Notes: generated from the sequence alone by a model not told the origin. A stretch of DNA of 34,995 nt from Planctomycetota bacterium (GCA_022703445.1 JAKLDR010000041.1:1-34995), one strand, 5' to 3'; positions 6,200-14,687 are shown, numbered from the stretch's first letter. Numbers and translations: made by a program.

Positions 6200-8239
6200 G
6201 TGAGATCATTCGGCTTCATCCAGAGCGAGGAGAGTTCCGAGGGCTTCCTGCTGCCCGGGCGCGCCGGATTCACCGCGTCGGGCGGGGGCGTCTGGGGCCT
6301 GGAGGACGGGCCGGTCGGCTTCCACCTCGGTCCGGTCCTGGACCTCTCCGGGGATCTGGAGGGCCCCGTCCGGCTCCGCACCGGGCGACCGCTCGCCGCC
6401 GCCGAGGGGCCGGAGCGCTGCGCGGCTCGGCTCCCGGCGCGGATCGAGGACGCGGAGGAGCGGTACGTCGGCGACTGCATCCAGGAGATCTCCCTGGCCG
6501 GTGAAGACCTCCTGCTGGTGGGCATAGGCCTGCGCTTCCCCGGCGCGGTCCCGGGACTGCGGGCCCGGCGCCTGGGCTGGGGTCTGCAGCTCGACCCGGA
6601 CTGTGCGGTCGTGGCCGCCGCCGGAGCCCCGCCCGGTTCCGGCGCCTGCCGTTTCGGGGACGTCGGCGACTGGCTGATCGTCCGGGACGTGCGCGGCTTC
6701 CTGGGCGTCTTCTGGGGCGCGGAGCAGGACGGCTGGTGCGCCAGGCTGGGCGGCGAGGGGCTCTGGTCCCGGATCGACGGCCGCGACCTGGCCCCGTTCT
6801 TCAACTGCTGGGAAAGCCAGCTCCGCCAGTGGCACGGTCCCAACGGCTGGCAGGCCCGCCCCGGCGCGGCGCTGCTCGTGGACCAGCCCGGCCTGGCCGG
6901 CGACTGGATGACGCTCTGCTGGCACCAGGGCTCCGACCTGACCATCGAGCCCGGCGCGCACTTCTCCGGCGCCCTGGCCCTCACCTGGTCCGAGGACGAG
7001 GCCGAGGTCCGCAGGCGCCTGGAGGCCCTGGCCGCGCCCGTGACGCCCTCGGCCGACGGCGCCGCGGTGGTGGGCTTCGACCACCTAGAGGGCAGCTACC
7101 GCTTCCGCCGCACCGGGAAGAAGTGCGCCGTCTCCTTCCCGGCCGACCCGCTCGGCCGCTCGGCGCTGGTGCGCGTCGACGGAGCGCCGGCCGCGGCGTT
7201 CGCCTGCTCGGTCGACGGCGCCGCCGCGCGGCCGCAGCTCGTCTCGGTGGGGCGCACCGACGACCCCTACGGCCCCAACGACGGTCGCCCCGACGGATAC
7301 GGCCGGCCGGTGCTGGCCGCCCGGGAGCGGCCGGCCGAGCGCGCCGAGCTCGCCGTGAGGCTCTCGCCCTCCGGGCCGACCCGCGTGGAGGTCGCCGAGG
7401 CCGAGGGCCTGTCGCTTAGCTGCCTCTCGCAGGACGACCGGCGCGAGCTCCTGCTCTGGTCGACGCGCGATGCCTCCGCGCCACTGGGGCGGCTGTCGCT
7501 CCACGACCTGCGCCTGCGCGACCTGCGTCCGCCGGGGCTCGGCCGTCCGGCGGCCGCCTGCCTGCCGCTCTACTGGTACCTGATGAACGCGCCCAGCCCC
7601 TGGCACTCGGCCAACCTGCTCGAGTCCTGGGAGCTGGTCGAGAACGGCCCCGGCGCGGTGCGCCTGCGCCTGGCCGCGGCGAACCCGGGGCGCGCGGCGC
7701 TGTCGACCTTCGACGTGGGCTTCGCGCTCACGCCCTCCGGCGCGCTGGCGCTCGACGTGGCCGCGCGGCTGGAGGTGGCCGGCGCCTTCCCGGTGCCGCA
7801 CTTCCAGTTCATGAACCTCTTCCCGGAGAAGGCCCGGATGCCGGAGGAGTGGACCCACGACGAGACCCTGGCGGCCTCGTCCGGCTTCCTCCGGGCGGTC
7901 GACAACCGCGAGGGCTCCAAGGGGCTGCGCAAGGTCGAGTTTCAGCCGCCCTTCCTGCTGGCCCAGTACGCCGCCCGGCCGCACGGCCCGGCCGGCGCCG
8001 GGAACCTGGCGGTGCTGGTCACCTCCTGCCGCCCGGCCGGGACGCCCTGCGCCTACGAGCTCTGCCGCTGCTGGCTCGACGACCACTTCTACGTGGCCTT
8101 CCCGGGCGGGGCCCCGGCGGCCGGCTCGACCTACGAGGTCCGCTTACAGGCTGCGGTCTGGCCCGACCGCGGCGAGGGCCGGGCCGGAATGGAGGCCCTG
8201 GCCGGAAGGGCCCTGGCCTCCGGACGCCTGGAGGTTTGA
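6200..8239 (+). CDS. Large protein of unknown family, 679 residues
   Basis: A GTG start at 6200 follows GAAGGAG nine bases upstream. The product has no signal peptide or membrane helix and is rich in Trp, Gly and short alternating hydrophobic strands, suggesting two or more beta-sandwich domains of the kind seen in carbohydrate-active enzymes or sugar-binding proteins. Recognisable local features are a WESQLRQWHG segment near residue 200, a DDPYGPNDGRPDGYG segment near 350, and a well-ordered region near 455-560 with LYWYLMNAPSPWHSANLLESWE. I cannot assign it to a family. It lies between the amidohydrolase and pgpA in the same direction, so it may belong to the same transcription unit. Codon use matches its neighbours. 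Confidence 0.8.
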   Translation: MRSFGFIQSEESSEGFLLPGRAGFTASGGGVWGLEDGPVGFHLGPVLDLSGDLEGPVRLRTGRPLAAAEGPERCAARLPARIEDAEERYVGDCIQEISLAGEDLLLVGIGLRFPGAVPGLRARRLGWGLQLDPDCAVVAAAGAPPGSGACRFGDVGDWLIVRDVRGFLGVFWGAEQDGWCARLGGEGLWSRIDGRDLAPFFNCWESQLRQWHGPNGWQARPGAALLVDQPGLAGDWMTLCWHQGSDLTIEPGAHFSGALALTWSEDEAEVRRRLEALAAPVTPSADGAAVVGFDHLEGSYRFRRTGKKCAVSFPADPLGRSALVRVDGAPAAAFACSVDGAAARPQLVSVGRTDDPYGPNDGRPDGYGRPVLAARERPAERAELAVRLSPSGPTRVEVAEAEGLSLSCLSQDDRRELLLWSTRDASAPLGRLSLHDLRLRDLRPPGLGRPAAACLPLYWYLMNAPSPWHSANLLESWELVENGPGAVRLRLAAANPGRAALSTFDVGFALTPSGALALDVAARLEVAGAFPVPHFQFMNLFPEKARMPEEWTHDETLAASSGFLRAVDNREGSKGLRKVEFQPPFLLAQYAARPHGPAGAGNLAVLVTSCRPAGTPCAYELCRCWLDDHFYVAFPGGAPAAGSTYEVRLQAAVWPDRGEGRAGMEALAGRALASGRLEV

Positions 8240-8241
8240 GC

Positions 8242-8940
8242 TTGGCGGAGAACGCTTCCCCGCCCTCCCCGCCCCCTTCGGGCGGCGCTCGCCCCCCGCG
8301 CCGCCCGGGGCCGCTGGACCTGCTCGGGTCGAGCTCCAACCGCATGCGCCTGCTGCTGGGCATCGAGCCCAAGCCGCCCAGGCCGCCGCCGGGTCCGCCG
8401 CTGACCGGCGCGTCCGCCTGGGCCGTGAAGGCCGCGGGCAGCTTCCTGGGGGCCGGTTTCCTGCCGCTGGCCCCCGGCACCTGGGGCAGCCTGGCGGCGC
8501 TGGCCTTGTGGTTCGTAGGCCTGGCCCTGGCGCAGAAGCACGGGCTGCGGCCGGGCCTAGTCGACCAGTTCTGCGTCCTGGCCGTGGCCGGGTTCTCGCT
8601 GGCCACGCTGGCGCTGGGGTCGCTGGCCGAGCGCGCCGCCGGCCACTACGACCCCAAGTGGTTCGTTCTGGACGAACTGGGCGGAGCTTTCCTTGCGCTC
8701 TACGGGCTGGCCGGCTACAATCATCCGCAGCATGGCCTTTGGGGCGTGGCGTTCGTGGCCGGCGCCTTCCTGCTGTTCCGGGTGCTGGACGCCACCAAAG
8801 TGGGCATGATCGGCTGGCTTGACCGGCGGATGACCGGAGGCCTGGGCATCCTGATGGATGACCTCTTCGCCGGCGCCGCGGCCAATCTCTCGGTGAGGGG
8901 CGTGGCCTGGCTGGTGGCGGGGCAGCCTTTCGCGGGATGA
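8242..8940 (+). CDS. pgpA: Phosphatidylglycerophosphatase A
   Basis: PgpA dephosphorylates phosphatidylglycerophosphate at the inner membrane to give phosphatidylglycerol. The family signature is clear: PLAPGTWGSL, the acidic motif VLDELGGA, and WLDRRMTGGLGILMDDLFAG near the C terminus, with about four hydrophobic helices. The TTG at 8242 is preferred because GGAGG lies seven bases upstream, directly behind the previous stop. It adds a Pro-rich cytoplasmic tail of about 55 residues that is not typical of the family. ATG at 8344 is the alternative start, giving a product closer to normal length but with a weak ribosome-binding site. Confidence 0.88.
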   Translation: MAENASPPSPPPSGGARPPRRPGPLDLLGSSSNRMRLLLGIEPKPPRPPPGPPLTGASAWAVKAAGSFLGAGFLPLAPGTWGSLAALALWFVGLALAQKHGLRPGLVDQFCVLAVAGFSLATLALGSLAERAAGHYDPKWFVLDELGGAFLALYGLAGYNHPQHGLWGVAFVAGAFLLFRVLDATKVGMIGWLDRRMTGGLGILMDDLFAGAAANLSVRGVAWLVAGQPFAG

Positions 8941-8974
8941 GGCCGGACCTGGTCTGACGGGGGTCGGAGCGACC

Positions 8975-10156
8975 TTGGACAACACCAGCGCGAGGCAGAA
9001 GGTCGAGGTCATCCTGGGCGGGCGGATCTCCGACGAGGAGATGCGCCTGCTGGGCGGCTGCCTCGACGACCTGGAGAAGCGCGCCGCCGACCACCAGAAG
9101 CGCCTGCGCCGCCAGGAGCAGGAGTTCACCACCATCTTTGAAATGGTCGGGCAGATATCGGCCCGGGCCATGAACTCCGAGAGCCTCATCAAGTACCTGC
9201 TGCGCACGGTCATGGGCCAGTTCATGGTCCCGCGCCTGGCGGTGCTGCGCCGGACCGAGATCGAGGCCCGGATGCTGGCGCTGGCCGCCGCCCAGGGCTT
9301 CAGCGCTCCGGAGCTGTCCGTCGAGGTCGAGGGCCCGCTGGGCCAGTTCGCCCTGGGCGCGGCCCGGCCGTTCGACCTGTCCTCCGGCGACGTGGCCGCC
9401 TTCGAGGATGCCGCGCGCCTGCGCTCCCTGGGCCTGGTGACCTGCGTGCCGCTGGTCCAGCAGGCCGACGGCGACCGTCCGGCGCAGCTGGAGGGCCTGC
9501 TGCTCCTCGGCGAGCGGCTGGCCGGCGGGCCCATGGGCCCGGTCGAGAAGCGCATGCTCGGGCTGCTCGGGCAGGCCGTGGCCATCACCTTCCACAACGA
9601 GATGCTCTACCGGCGGTCGATCATCGACGACCTGACCGGGGTGGCCAGCCGCGGGCACTTCGACGCCCATCTCAACCAGGAGATCAACCGCATCAAGCGC
9701 TACGGCGGCCGGGGCATCTGCCTGGTGATGGTCGACCTGGACCACTTCAAGAAGGTCAACGACACCCACGGGCACCAGGCCGGCGACGCCGCGCTGCGCA
9801 AGGCGGCTGCGGTGCTCCGCGACACGGTCCGGACCGTCGACATGGTCGCCCGCTACGGCGGCGAGGAGTTCGCGGTCATCCTGCTGGAGATCGAGCGCGA
9901 CAAGGCCCAGGAGGTCGCCGAGCGCCTGCGCAGCCGGATCGAGGCCGCCCGCGTGGAGTGCGGCGGCGTCGAACTGGGGATAACCGCCAGCTTCGGGGTG
10001 GCCTGTTTCCCCGACGACGGCGAGGACAAGCAGAAGCTGATCGGTGCGGCGGACTCGGCCCTCTACCGGGCCAAGGCCTCCGGCCGCAACCGGGTGGTCA
10101 TGGCCCCGTCCGGAGCGGCCGACGGCGGTTCGTCCGCGGGAGAGAAGCGTGGCTGA
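8975..10156 (+). CDS. GAF-like sensor / GGDEF diguanylate cyclase
   Basis: The 393-residue protein should make cyclic di-GMP from two GTP. A coiled-coil-like N terminus (about 20-50) leads into a GAF-type domain (about 50-210), then the GGDEF domain (about 215-380). The active-site motif is intact as GGEEF at 295-299, with DDLTGVASR at the domain start. An RxxD product-inhibition site (R286-T-V-D289) is present at the standard distance. There are no membrane helices, so the enzyme is cytosolic with a soluble ligand or partner input. The TTG start follows CGGAG. Its stop overlaps the start of the SpoIIE phosphatase by eight bases, tying it to the partner-switching genes downstream. Confidence 0.92.
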   Translation: MDNTSARQKVEVILGGRISDEEMRLLGGCLDDLEKRAADHQKRLRRQEQEFTTIFEMVGQISARAMNSESLIKYLLRTVMGQFMVPRLAVLRRTEIEARMLALAAAQGFSAPELSVEVEGPLGQFALGAARPFDLSSGDVAAFEDAARLRSLGLVTCVPLVQQADGDRPAQLEGLLLLGERLAGGPMGPVEKRMLGLLGQAVAITFHNEMLYRRSIIDDLTGVASRGHFDAHLNQEINRIKRYGGRGICLVMVDLDHFKKVNDTHGHQAGDAALRKAAAVLRDTVRTVDMVARYGGEEFAVILLEIERDKAQEVAERLRSRIEAARVECGGVELGITASFGVACFPDDGEDKQKLIGAADSALYRAKASGRNRVVMAPSGAADGGSSAGEKRG

Positions 10157-12122
10157 CATCGGCGGTCCCAACAAGAAGAGTTCCGTGCGGCTTCCGGCCG
10201 GCGCCGGCGGGGCTCAGCCCCCGCGGCCCCCGACGGGGCCGGGGCCGAGCCCGTCCCGCCCGCCCACGGCCGGAGCGGGCGCGGCCAAGCCGTCCCGTCC
10301 GCCCACGACCGGAGCGGGCGCGGCGTCCCCGGCCCGCAAGTCGCCGGGCGCCCCGGCCCAGGGCGGCGCCAGCCGTTCTAGTTCCAAGATGCAGGCGGTC
10401 GGCAAGCTGCCCACCCCCGGCGCCGGTCAGCGCGGAGCCCAGGCCGCCCAGGCTGCCCAGGCCGCGCAGGGCGCCTCCGGGGTGATGGCCGCTGCCCCCC
10501 GCCTCGCTCCCCGCGGGCACGGTTCGGTCGCCGGCCGCCGGGTTCAGGGGCTGGGGCTGGCCGGCAAACTGTCACTGTCCATCGCCGCCCTGGTCATCCT
10601 GGTGGTCGCGGCCTGGGGCACGGTGCTGACCGTGATCGTCAAGGACAGCTCCTACGACGCCATCAAGCGCTACGGCGCCTCCGCCGCCCTGTGCCTGGGC
10701 CGGGTGGGCCGCCTGGAGCTCGACAAGTTCAAGGTCGAGAAGCAGCGGTTGGAGGCGGCCACAAGGCCCGGCGAGAACATCCCCAACCCGCCGCGGGTGA
10801 TCATGCGCGAGCTGCTCGAGCTCCGGCCCGAGGGCGGCGGCCAGCCGGTCATGGCCGACATCGAGGACGCGATCATCCTGTACGGGGTCACCAGCCACCC
10901 GGTGGCCTCCGCCAAGGACGCGGTCCCCGAGGGCCTCAAGGGGCAGGAGGAGTACATCGGCGGGCGCGGTTACACCAACGTGAAGTGCCGCCGTGGCGAG
11001 TACCGGCGGAGCGCCGGCACCGTCCCGGCCCTGCAGTTCACCGTGCCCATCGAGCTACCCAGCGACGCCCAGGGCGGTTCGGCGGTGCTGATCATCTCGT
11101 CGTCGCGGGTGGACAGTCAGGTCAACAGCGTGATTGCCTCCGCCTTCATCGCCGGGCTCTTCTGCGTGCTGGTGGGCATCGGCGTCTCCTACGCCTTCGC
11201 CAGCCGGATCGTCAAGCCGGTGCGCGGCCTGATGCGCGACATGGACATCGTCAGCCGCGGGGACTTCGACCACGTCACCAAGCCCACCAGCACCGACGAG
11301 ATCGGCCTGCTGGCCCTGGCCTTCAACGACATGACCCGCAGCCTCCAGGCCGCGCGCGAACTCGAGCGCGAGGCCGAGCGGGTCCAGGGCGAGATCAACA
11401 CCACCCGGGAGATTCAGGCCCACCTGCTGCCGGCCAAGATCCCGCAGCTGCCCGGGTTCGACATCTTCCAGGCCTATATCTCCGCCAAGGAGGTCGGCGG
11501 CGACTACTTCGACTACATCCCGGTGGACCGCGAGAACCTGGGCATCGTGGTGGCCGACGTCTCCGGCAAGGGCCTGCCCGGCGCCATGGTCATGGCCCAG
11601 ACCCGCGCGGTGCTGCGCATGATCGCCACCGGCAACACCTCGGCCTCGGGCACGCTCTCCCAGGTCAACGCGGTCATCGCCCGCGACATCAAGCGCGGCA
11701 TGTTCGTGACCATGATCTACGGGATCCTCAACGTCCGGCAGAAGACCCTGACCGTGGCCTCCGCCGGGCACAACCCCATGGTGCTGCTGCGCGCCCGCAC
11801 CGGCCAGGTCGAGCTGGTCAACCCGGCGGGCATCGCCCTGGGCTTCGACAAGGGCCCGATCTTCAACCGCACCATCAAGGAGCAGACCCTGCAGCTCTAC
11901 AAGGGCGACCAGGTGGTGCTCTACACCGACGGCGTGGTCGAGTGCATGGACGTGAAGCACGAGGAGTACACCGACGAGCGCTTCTACCGCTGGGTCCAGA
12001 CCAACGCCCGCGAGAAGAAGAGCCGCGATGTGGTCAACGGCCTGATCAAGGAGCTGGAGTCCTTCCGCGGCGAGGCCGAGCCGCACGACGACATCACCGT
12101 GGTCACCGTCAGGGTCGAGTAG
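10149..12122 (+). CDS. Membrane HAMP-SpoIIE (RsbU-type) serine phosphatase
   Basis: A 657-residue PP2C-type phosphatase expected to dephosphorylate the STAS protein two genes downstream. Order: Pro/Ala/Gly-rich disordered cytoplasmic tail (1-135, with a 13-residue tandem duplication), helix 1 (about 140-162), periplasmic sensor domain (about 163-325), helix 2 (about 327-350), HAMP (about 351-405), a coiled linker, then the SpoIIE domain. Metal-binding acidic residues are intact in EVGGDYFD, VADVSGKG and YTDGVVE. The GTG start is preceded by GGAGAGAAG and overlaps the diguanylate cyclase stop. The long disordered N-terminal tail is unusual for this class. The periplasmic signal it senses is unknown. 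Confidence 0.92.
   Translation: MADIGGPNKKSSVRLPAGAGGAQPPRPPTGPGPSPSRPPTAGAGAAKPSRPPTTGAGAASPARKSPGAPAQGGASRSSSKMQAVGKLPTPGAGQRGAQAAQAAQAAQGASGVMAAAPRLAPRGHGSVAGRRVQGLGLAGKLSLSIAALVILVVAAWGTVLTVIVKDSSYDAIKRYGASAALCLGRVGRLELDKFKVEKQRLEAATRPGENIPNPPRVIMRELLELRPEGGGQPVMADIEDAIILYGVTSHPVASAKDAVPEGLKGQEEYIGGRGYTNVKCRRGEYRRSAGTVPALQFTVPIELPSDAQGGSAVLIISSSRVDSQVNSVIASAFIAGLFCVLVGIGVSYAFASRIVKPVRGLMRDMDIVSRGDFDHVTKPTSTDEIGLLALAFNDMTRSLQAARELEREAERVQGEINTTREIQAHLLPAKIPQLPGFDIFQAYISAKEVGGDYFDYIPVDRENLGIVVADVSGKGLPGAMVMAQTRAVLRMIATGNTSASGTLSQVNAVIARDIKRGMFVTMIYGILNVRQKTLTVASAGHNPMVLLRARTGQVELVNPAGIALGFDKGPIFNRTIKEQTLQLYKGDQVVLYTDGVVECMDVKHEEYTDERFYRWVQTNAREKKSRDVVNGLIKELESFRGEAEPHDDITVVTVRVE
10251..10328 (+). 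repeat. 39-bp tandem duplication in the SpoIIE gene
   Basis: Two 39-base units (10251-10289 and 10290-10328) differ at only a few positions and encode PSRPPTAGAGAAK and PSRPPTTGAGAAS in the disordered N-terminal tail. The period is a multiple of three, so copy-number change would keep the frame. Confidence 0.8.
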
Positions 12123-12140
12123 AGGAGCCAGGGAGAATCC

Positions 12141-12608
12141 ATGGTCCGCCGCGAACTGGTCGTGCCCAACGACACGCAGTACCTCGCCACGGTGCGCGAG
12201 GAGGTCACCCGGGTGGTCGAGCAGAGCGCCTTCGGCCTGCGCGAGCGCAAGCTGCTGATCCTCGCGGTGGACGAGGCCGTGACCAACATCATGGAGCACG
12301 CCTACGACAATGACCTGGAGGGCGAGCTCGACGTGGAGCTCATCCTCGAGGCCGACGCCACCCGCTTCGAGGTGATCATCCGCGACAGCGGCAAGGAGTT
12401 CGACCCCAGCACCGTGGAGATTCCGGACATCGCCACCCACGTGGGCAAGGGCCAGAAGCACGGGTTGGGCATCTTCCTGATCCGGCAGATCATGGACGAG
12501 ATCAACTACTCCTACGTCCACGGCGAGAAGAACCAGCTGCAGATGATCAAGTACGTCGACCGCACCCAGCGCAAGGATCCGGCGGCCGCCGCCGGCCGCA
12601 AGGAGTAA
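12141..12608 (+). CDS. RsbW-like HATPase serine kinase (anti-sigma factor type)
   Basis: A 155-residue GHKL-fold ATPase. The N box is DEAVTNIMEHAY (about 44-55), the G1 box is RDSGKEFDP, and the G2 box is KHGLGIFLI. These are the marks of RsbW/SpoIIAB kinases, which phosphorylate a STAS partner and in some systems hold a sigma factor or other target. The ATG follows AGGGAG. It lies 18 bases after the SpoIIE gene and abuts the STAS gene, giving the full phosphatase-kinase-antagonist set. No sigma factor is encoded in the window, so the output is unknown; c-di-GMP synthesis by the upstream cyclase is one possible link. Confidence 0.92.
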   Translation: MVRRELVVPNDTQYLATVREEVTRVVEQSAFGLRERKLLILAVDEAVTNIMEHAYDNDLEGELDVELILEADATRFEVIIRDSGKEFDPSTVEIPDIATHVGKGQKHGLGIFLIRQIMDEINYSYVHGEKNQLQMIKYVDRTQRKDPAAAAGRKE

Positions 12609-12613
12609 TGCCC

Positions 12614-12955
12614 ATGTCCGAATTCAAGATCAGCCGCGAGAACGCCAACGGGATCGCCCTGCTCCGCGTGGAGGGCTTCCTGGACGCCCATACCTTCGAG
12701 CAGCTCGAGGAGACCATCCGCGGCATATTCGAGTCCGGATGCTTCAAGCTGGTGGTGGACCTGGGCGGCGTCGACTATATCTCGAGCGCCGGCGCAGGGG
12801 TGCTCATCGGCGCGCGGAGCGAGAGCCAGGAGAACGGCGGCGACATCGTGCTGCTGAACCCCACCGAGGGCGTGCGGGAGGTGTTCGATCTGCTGGGGCT
12901 CACCCAGATATTCAAGATCGTCAACGACCGGTCCGCGGCGCTGGCGGCGTTCTAG
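12614..12955 (+). CDS. STAS anti-anti-sigma factor (RsbV/SpoIIAA-like)
   Basis: A 113-residue single-domain STAS protein that should be phosphorylated by the adjacent kinase and dephosphorylated by the SpoIIE protein. The phospho-acceptor loop is YISSAGAG, with Ser58 the likely site (Ser57 alternative). Two ATGs are possible: 12608 overlaps the kinase stop (TAATG) but is only two bases from AAGGAG, whereas 12614 (MSEF) is eight bases away and is preferred. It is the last gene of the signalling cassette; a heptad palindrome follows the stop by a few bases. Confidence 0.92.
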   Translation: MSEFKISRENANGIALLRVEGFLDAHTFEQLEETIRGIFESGCFKLVVDLGGVDYISSAGAGVLIGARSESQENGGDIVLLNPTEGVREVFDLLGLTQIFKIVNDRSAALAAF

Positions 12956-12958
12956 GCG

Positions 12959-13078
12959 CGGTTGCTGGTTGCTGGTTGCTGGTTGATGGTTGCTGGTAAC
13001 CGGAACGACGCCAACCGCTGGAACCCACTGCTTCTCGAAGCTTCTGCCCAGCAACCCGCAACCAGCGACCCACAACCC
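12959..13078. repeat. Heptad-repeat palindromic element of the GGTTGCT type (intergenic)
   Basis: The left arm has five tandem heptads (four GGTTGCT and one GGTTGAT, 12959-12994) plus a partial unit. The right arm (about 13048-13078) carries the complementary units AGCAACC, CGCAACC, AGCGACC and CACAACC. The roughly 50-base interior holds a small GCTT-CTCG-AAGC hairpin. The element fills the gap between the STAS stop and the DUF523 start and could act as a transcription end. Confidence 0.85.
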
Positions 13079-13083
13079 GTCCC

Positions 13084-13512
13084 GTGATCCTCATCAGCGC
13101 CTGCCTGCTCGGCGTCCCCTGTCGCTACGACGGCACGGTGCTCCCTCCCCTGGAACTGCCTGATGAAATCCGCGGCCAGGCCCTGCTGCCGGTCTGCCCG
13201 GAGGAACTCGGTGGGCTGCCCACGCCGCGACCGCCGGCCGAGCTCGCCGGCGGCGACGGCCGGGCGGCCCTGGCCGGCTCGGCGCGGGTTCTCCGGGCGG
13301 ACGGCACCGACGTGACCGCCGAGTTCCTCCGCGGCGCCGAGGCGGCCGCCGAGCTGGCCAGACGTCACGGCGCCTGCGCGGCCTGCCTCAAGGCCAGGAG
13401 CCCGTCCTGCGGGGTGAAGTCCACGCACATCGGCGGGAAGGTTGCGCCTGGGATGGGCGTGGCCGCCGCGGCGCTGGAGCGAGCGGGAGTGAGGCTGATC
13501 GAGGCGGGGTGA
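13084..13512 (+). CDS. DUF523 family protein
   Basis: The 142-residue product shows the whole family pattern: ISACLLGVPCRYDG at the N terminus, LLPVCPEELGGLPTPR in the middle and LKARSPSCGVKS before the C terminus. Conserved cysteines in these motifs suggest an Fe-S or metal site; the biochemical role of the family is not settled to my knowledge. The GTG start is directly behind the right arm of the GGTTGCT palindrome and has no good ribosome-binding site. The element may have displaced the original upstream region. Confidence 0.88.
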   Translation: MILISACLLGVPCRYDGTVLPPLELPDEIRGQALLPVCPEELGGLPTPRPPAELAGGDGRAALAGSARVLRADGTDVTAEFLRGAEAAAELARRHGACAACLKARSPSCGVKSTHIGGKVAPGMGVAAAALERAGVRLIEAG

Positions 13513-13717
13513 TGGCCGACGCGCTTGCGGATATGAGGTCCTGCTCTTGCTGAGGTAATCGCCGGGCTGGCTGGGACCTTGCGACCCGCCGTCAACTGCC
13601 CGCGCACCTCCAGAGATTACCCGGAAACGTCCTGCAACATCCCGGAGGTTCTTCCGCGAAACCGGCGAAGGGATCTATCGTCCAACTGTTTGGGCTGACT
13701 GCCCACAGGAGGTCGGA
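13513..13717. other. Intergenic region upstream of the secreted protein
   Basis: About 205 bases of lower GC. It contains a 7-bp inverted repeat, GGTAATC near 13554 and GATTACC near 13615, spaced by about 54 bases. No clear -35/-10 pair was found. The strong ribosome-binding site of the next gene is at its end. Confidence 0.3.
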
Positions 13718-14644
13718 ATGAAGAGTGTCCTGGTGGTTCTGATATTGCTCGCCCAGGCTGTCCCGTGTCTGGCCAAGGCGCGCTATGCTGGAAAGGCCGA
13801 CATGATTCGGGAGGCAGAGGCCATTGCGGTAGCAACCGTGACCAAGGTTGAGGTCCTGGCGGAGGGGGAGAGAGGAACGACATGGACCTACCGACAGAAA
13901 GCCACCGTCAAGGTGGAGGGCTGTCTGAAGGGCGAGATCGACGGCGAGATTGCCGTATATGGCATGGAGGACTTAATCTGCGCCCAGTGCAGCTATACCC
14001 CAGGCCGGTTCATCCTCTTCCTTCGAAAGGATGGGATGCTCTGGGCCGGCTCCAATTGGGAGCTGGGCATTCGTCCGATCAGACAAGACAAGGTCGCATG
14101 GCCCAAGGAGGGCGGAGGGCTGTTCGACCTGGCCGAAACCCCGCTTGCCGAAGTGATCGCGGAGATCAGGGCGGCAGTGGCGTCAGGGCCTGCCGAAGAC
14201 CGCTTTGGCGCTGGCAGGGTCGTCCTGGACTGGACCATTGTCGATGGTGGCTTCCATCTGGAAGTGAAGAATGACACCAAGGAGGTTTTCGTTCTTGATG
14301 AGTTCTTTGCTGAGGGAGCCAACCTCGTGATCACGGGTTTGAACGCCAAGCATGAAAAAGTCTACGTAACACCTTTCGATATTCTCGTCGAGCGTGCACC
14401 GGCCAAGCTGATAAAGATCGGCCCCGGCAACTACCACCGCATCGCCTTCCCGATCGCGGACTGCCTGAAGACCACGCCCAATGACGTGCGATACATCGCC
14501 ATCACGTGGACGAGAAATCCCCTGGGCACGAAGATTCCAGATGGCGGACTCTCGACCAGCCGATACGAATGCCGCAAGGCCGTCGAAAAGCCTGCCCACG
14601 TCACTCAGCCGCCTTCCAGAGAGGCAAAGGGGGCAGAGAAGTAG
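13718..14644 (+). CDS. Secreted protein of unknown function in a lower-GC patch
   Basis: A 308-residue protein with a signal peptide (hydrophobic core VLVVLILLAQAV, likely cleavage after CLA near residue 19). The N-terminal domain (about 20-130) resembles secreted domains with VEVLAEGE, VKVEGCLKGEI and a CAQC pair at about 88-91, followed by a FILFLRKDG strand; such patterns recall small beta-barrel/TIMP-like folds but I cannot assign one. The C-terminal domain (about 160-300) is beta-rich. The start has a strong GGAGG five to six bases upstream. Codon third positions are visibly less GC-biased than in neighbours, and no homologous context exists nearby, which suggests recent acquisition. Confidence 0.75.
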   Translation: MKSVLVVLILLAQAVPCLAKARYAGKADMIREAEAIAVATVTKVEVLAEGERGTTWTYRQKATVKVEGCLKGEIDGEIAVYGMEDLICAQCSYTPGRFILFLRKDGMLWAGSNWELGIRPIRQDKVAWPKEGGGLFDLAETPLAEVIAEIRAAVASGPAEDRFGAGRVVLDWTIVDGGFHLEVKNDTKEVFVLDEFFAEGANLVITGLNAKHEKVYVTPFDILVERAPAKLIKIGPGNYHRIAFPIADCLKTTPNDVRYIAITWTRNPLGTKIPDGGLSTSRYECRKAVEKPAHVTQPPSREAKGAEK

Positions 14645-14687
14645 AGGGGGCAGGACCCTCTGCCCGGGTTCGGCTTTGTCGCGTCCT

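Noticed and set aside
12959..13078. CRISPR array from the repeated units
   Set aside because: Units are seven bases, contiguous, without spacers, and face each other as inverted arms.
13552..13622. The GGTTGC-like or GGTAATC inverted repeat as another heptad element
   Set aside because: Only a single 7-bp pair, without tandem heptads in either arm.
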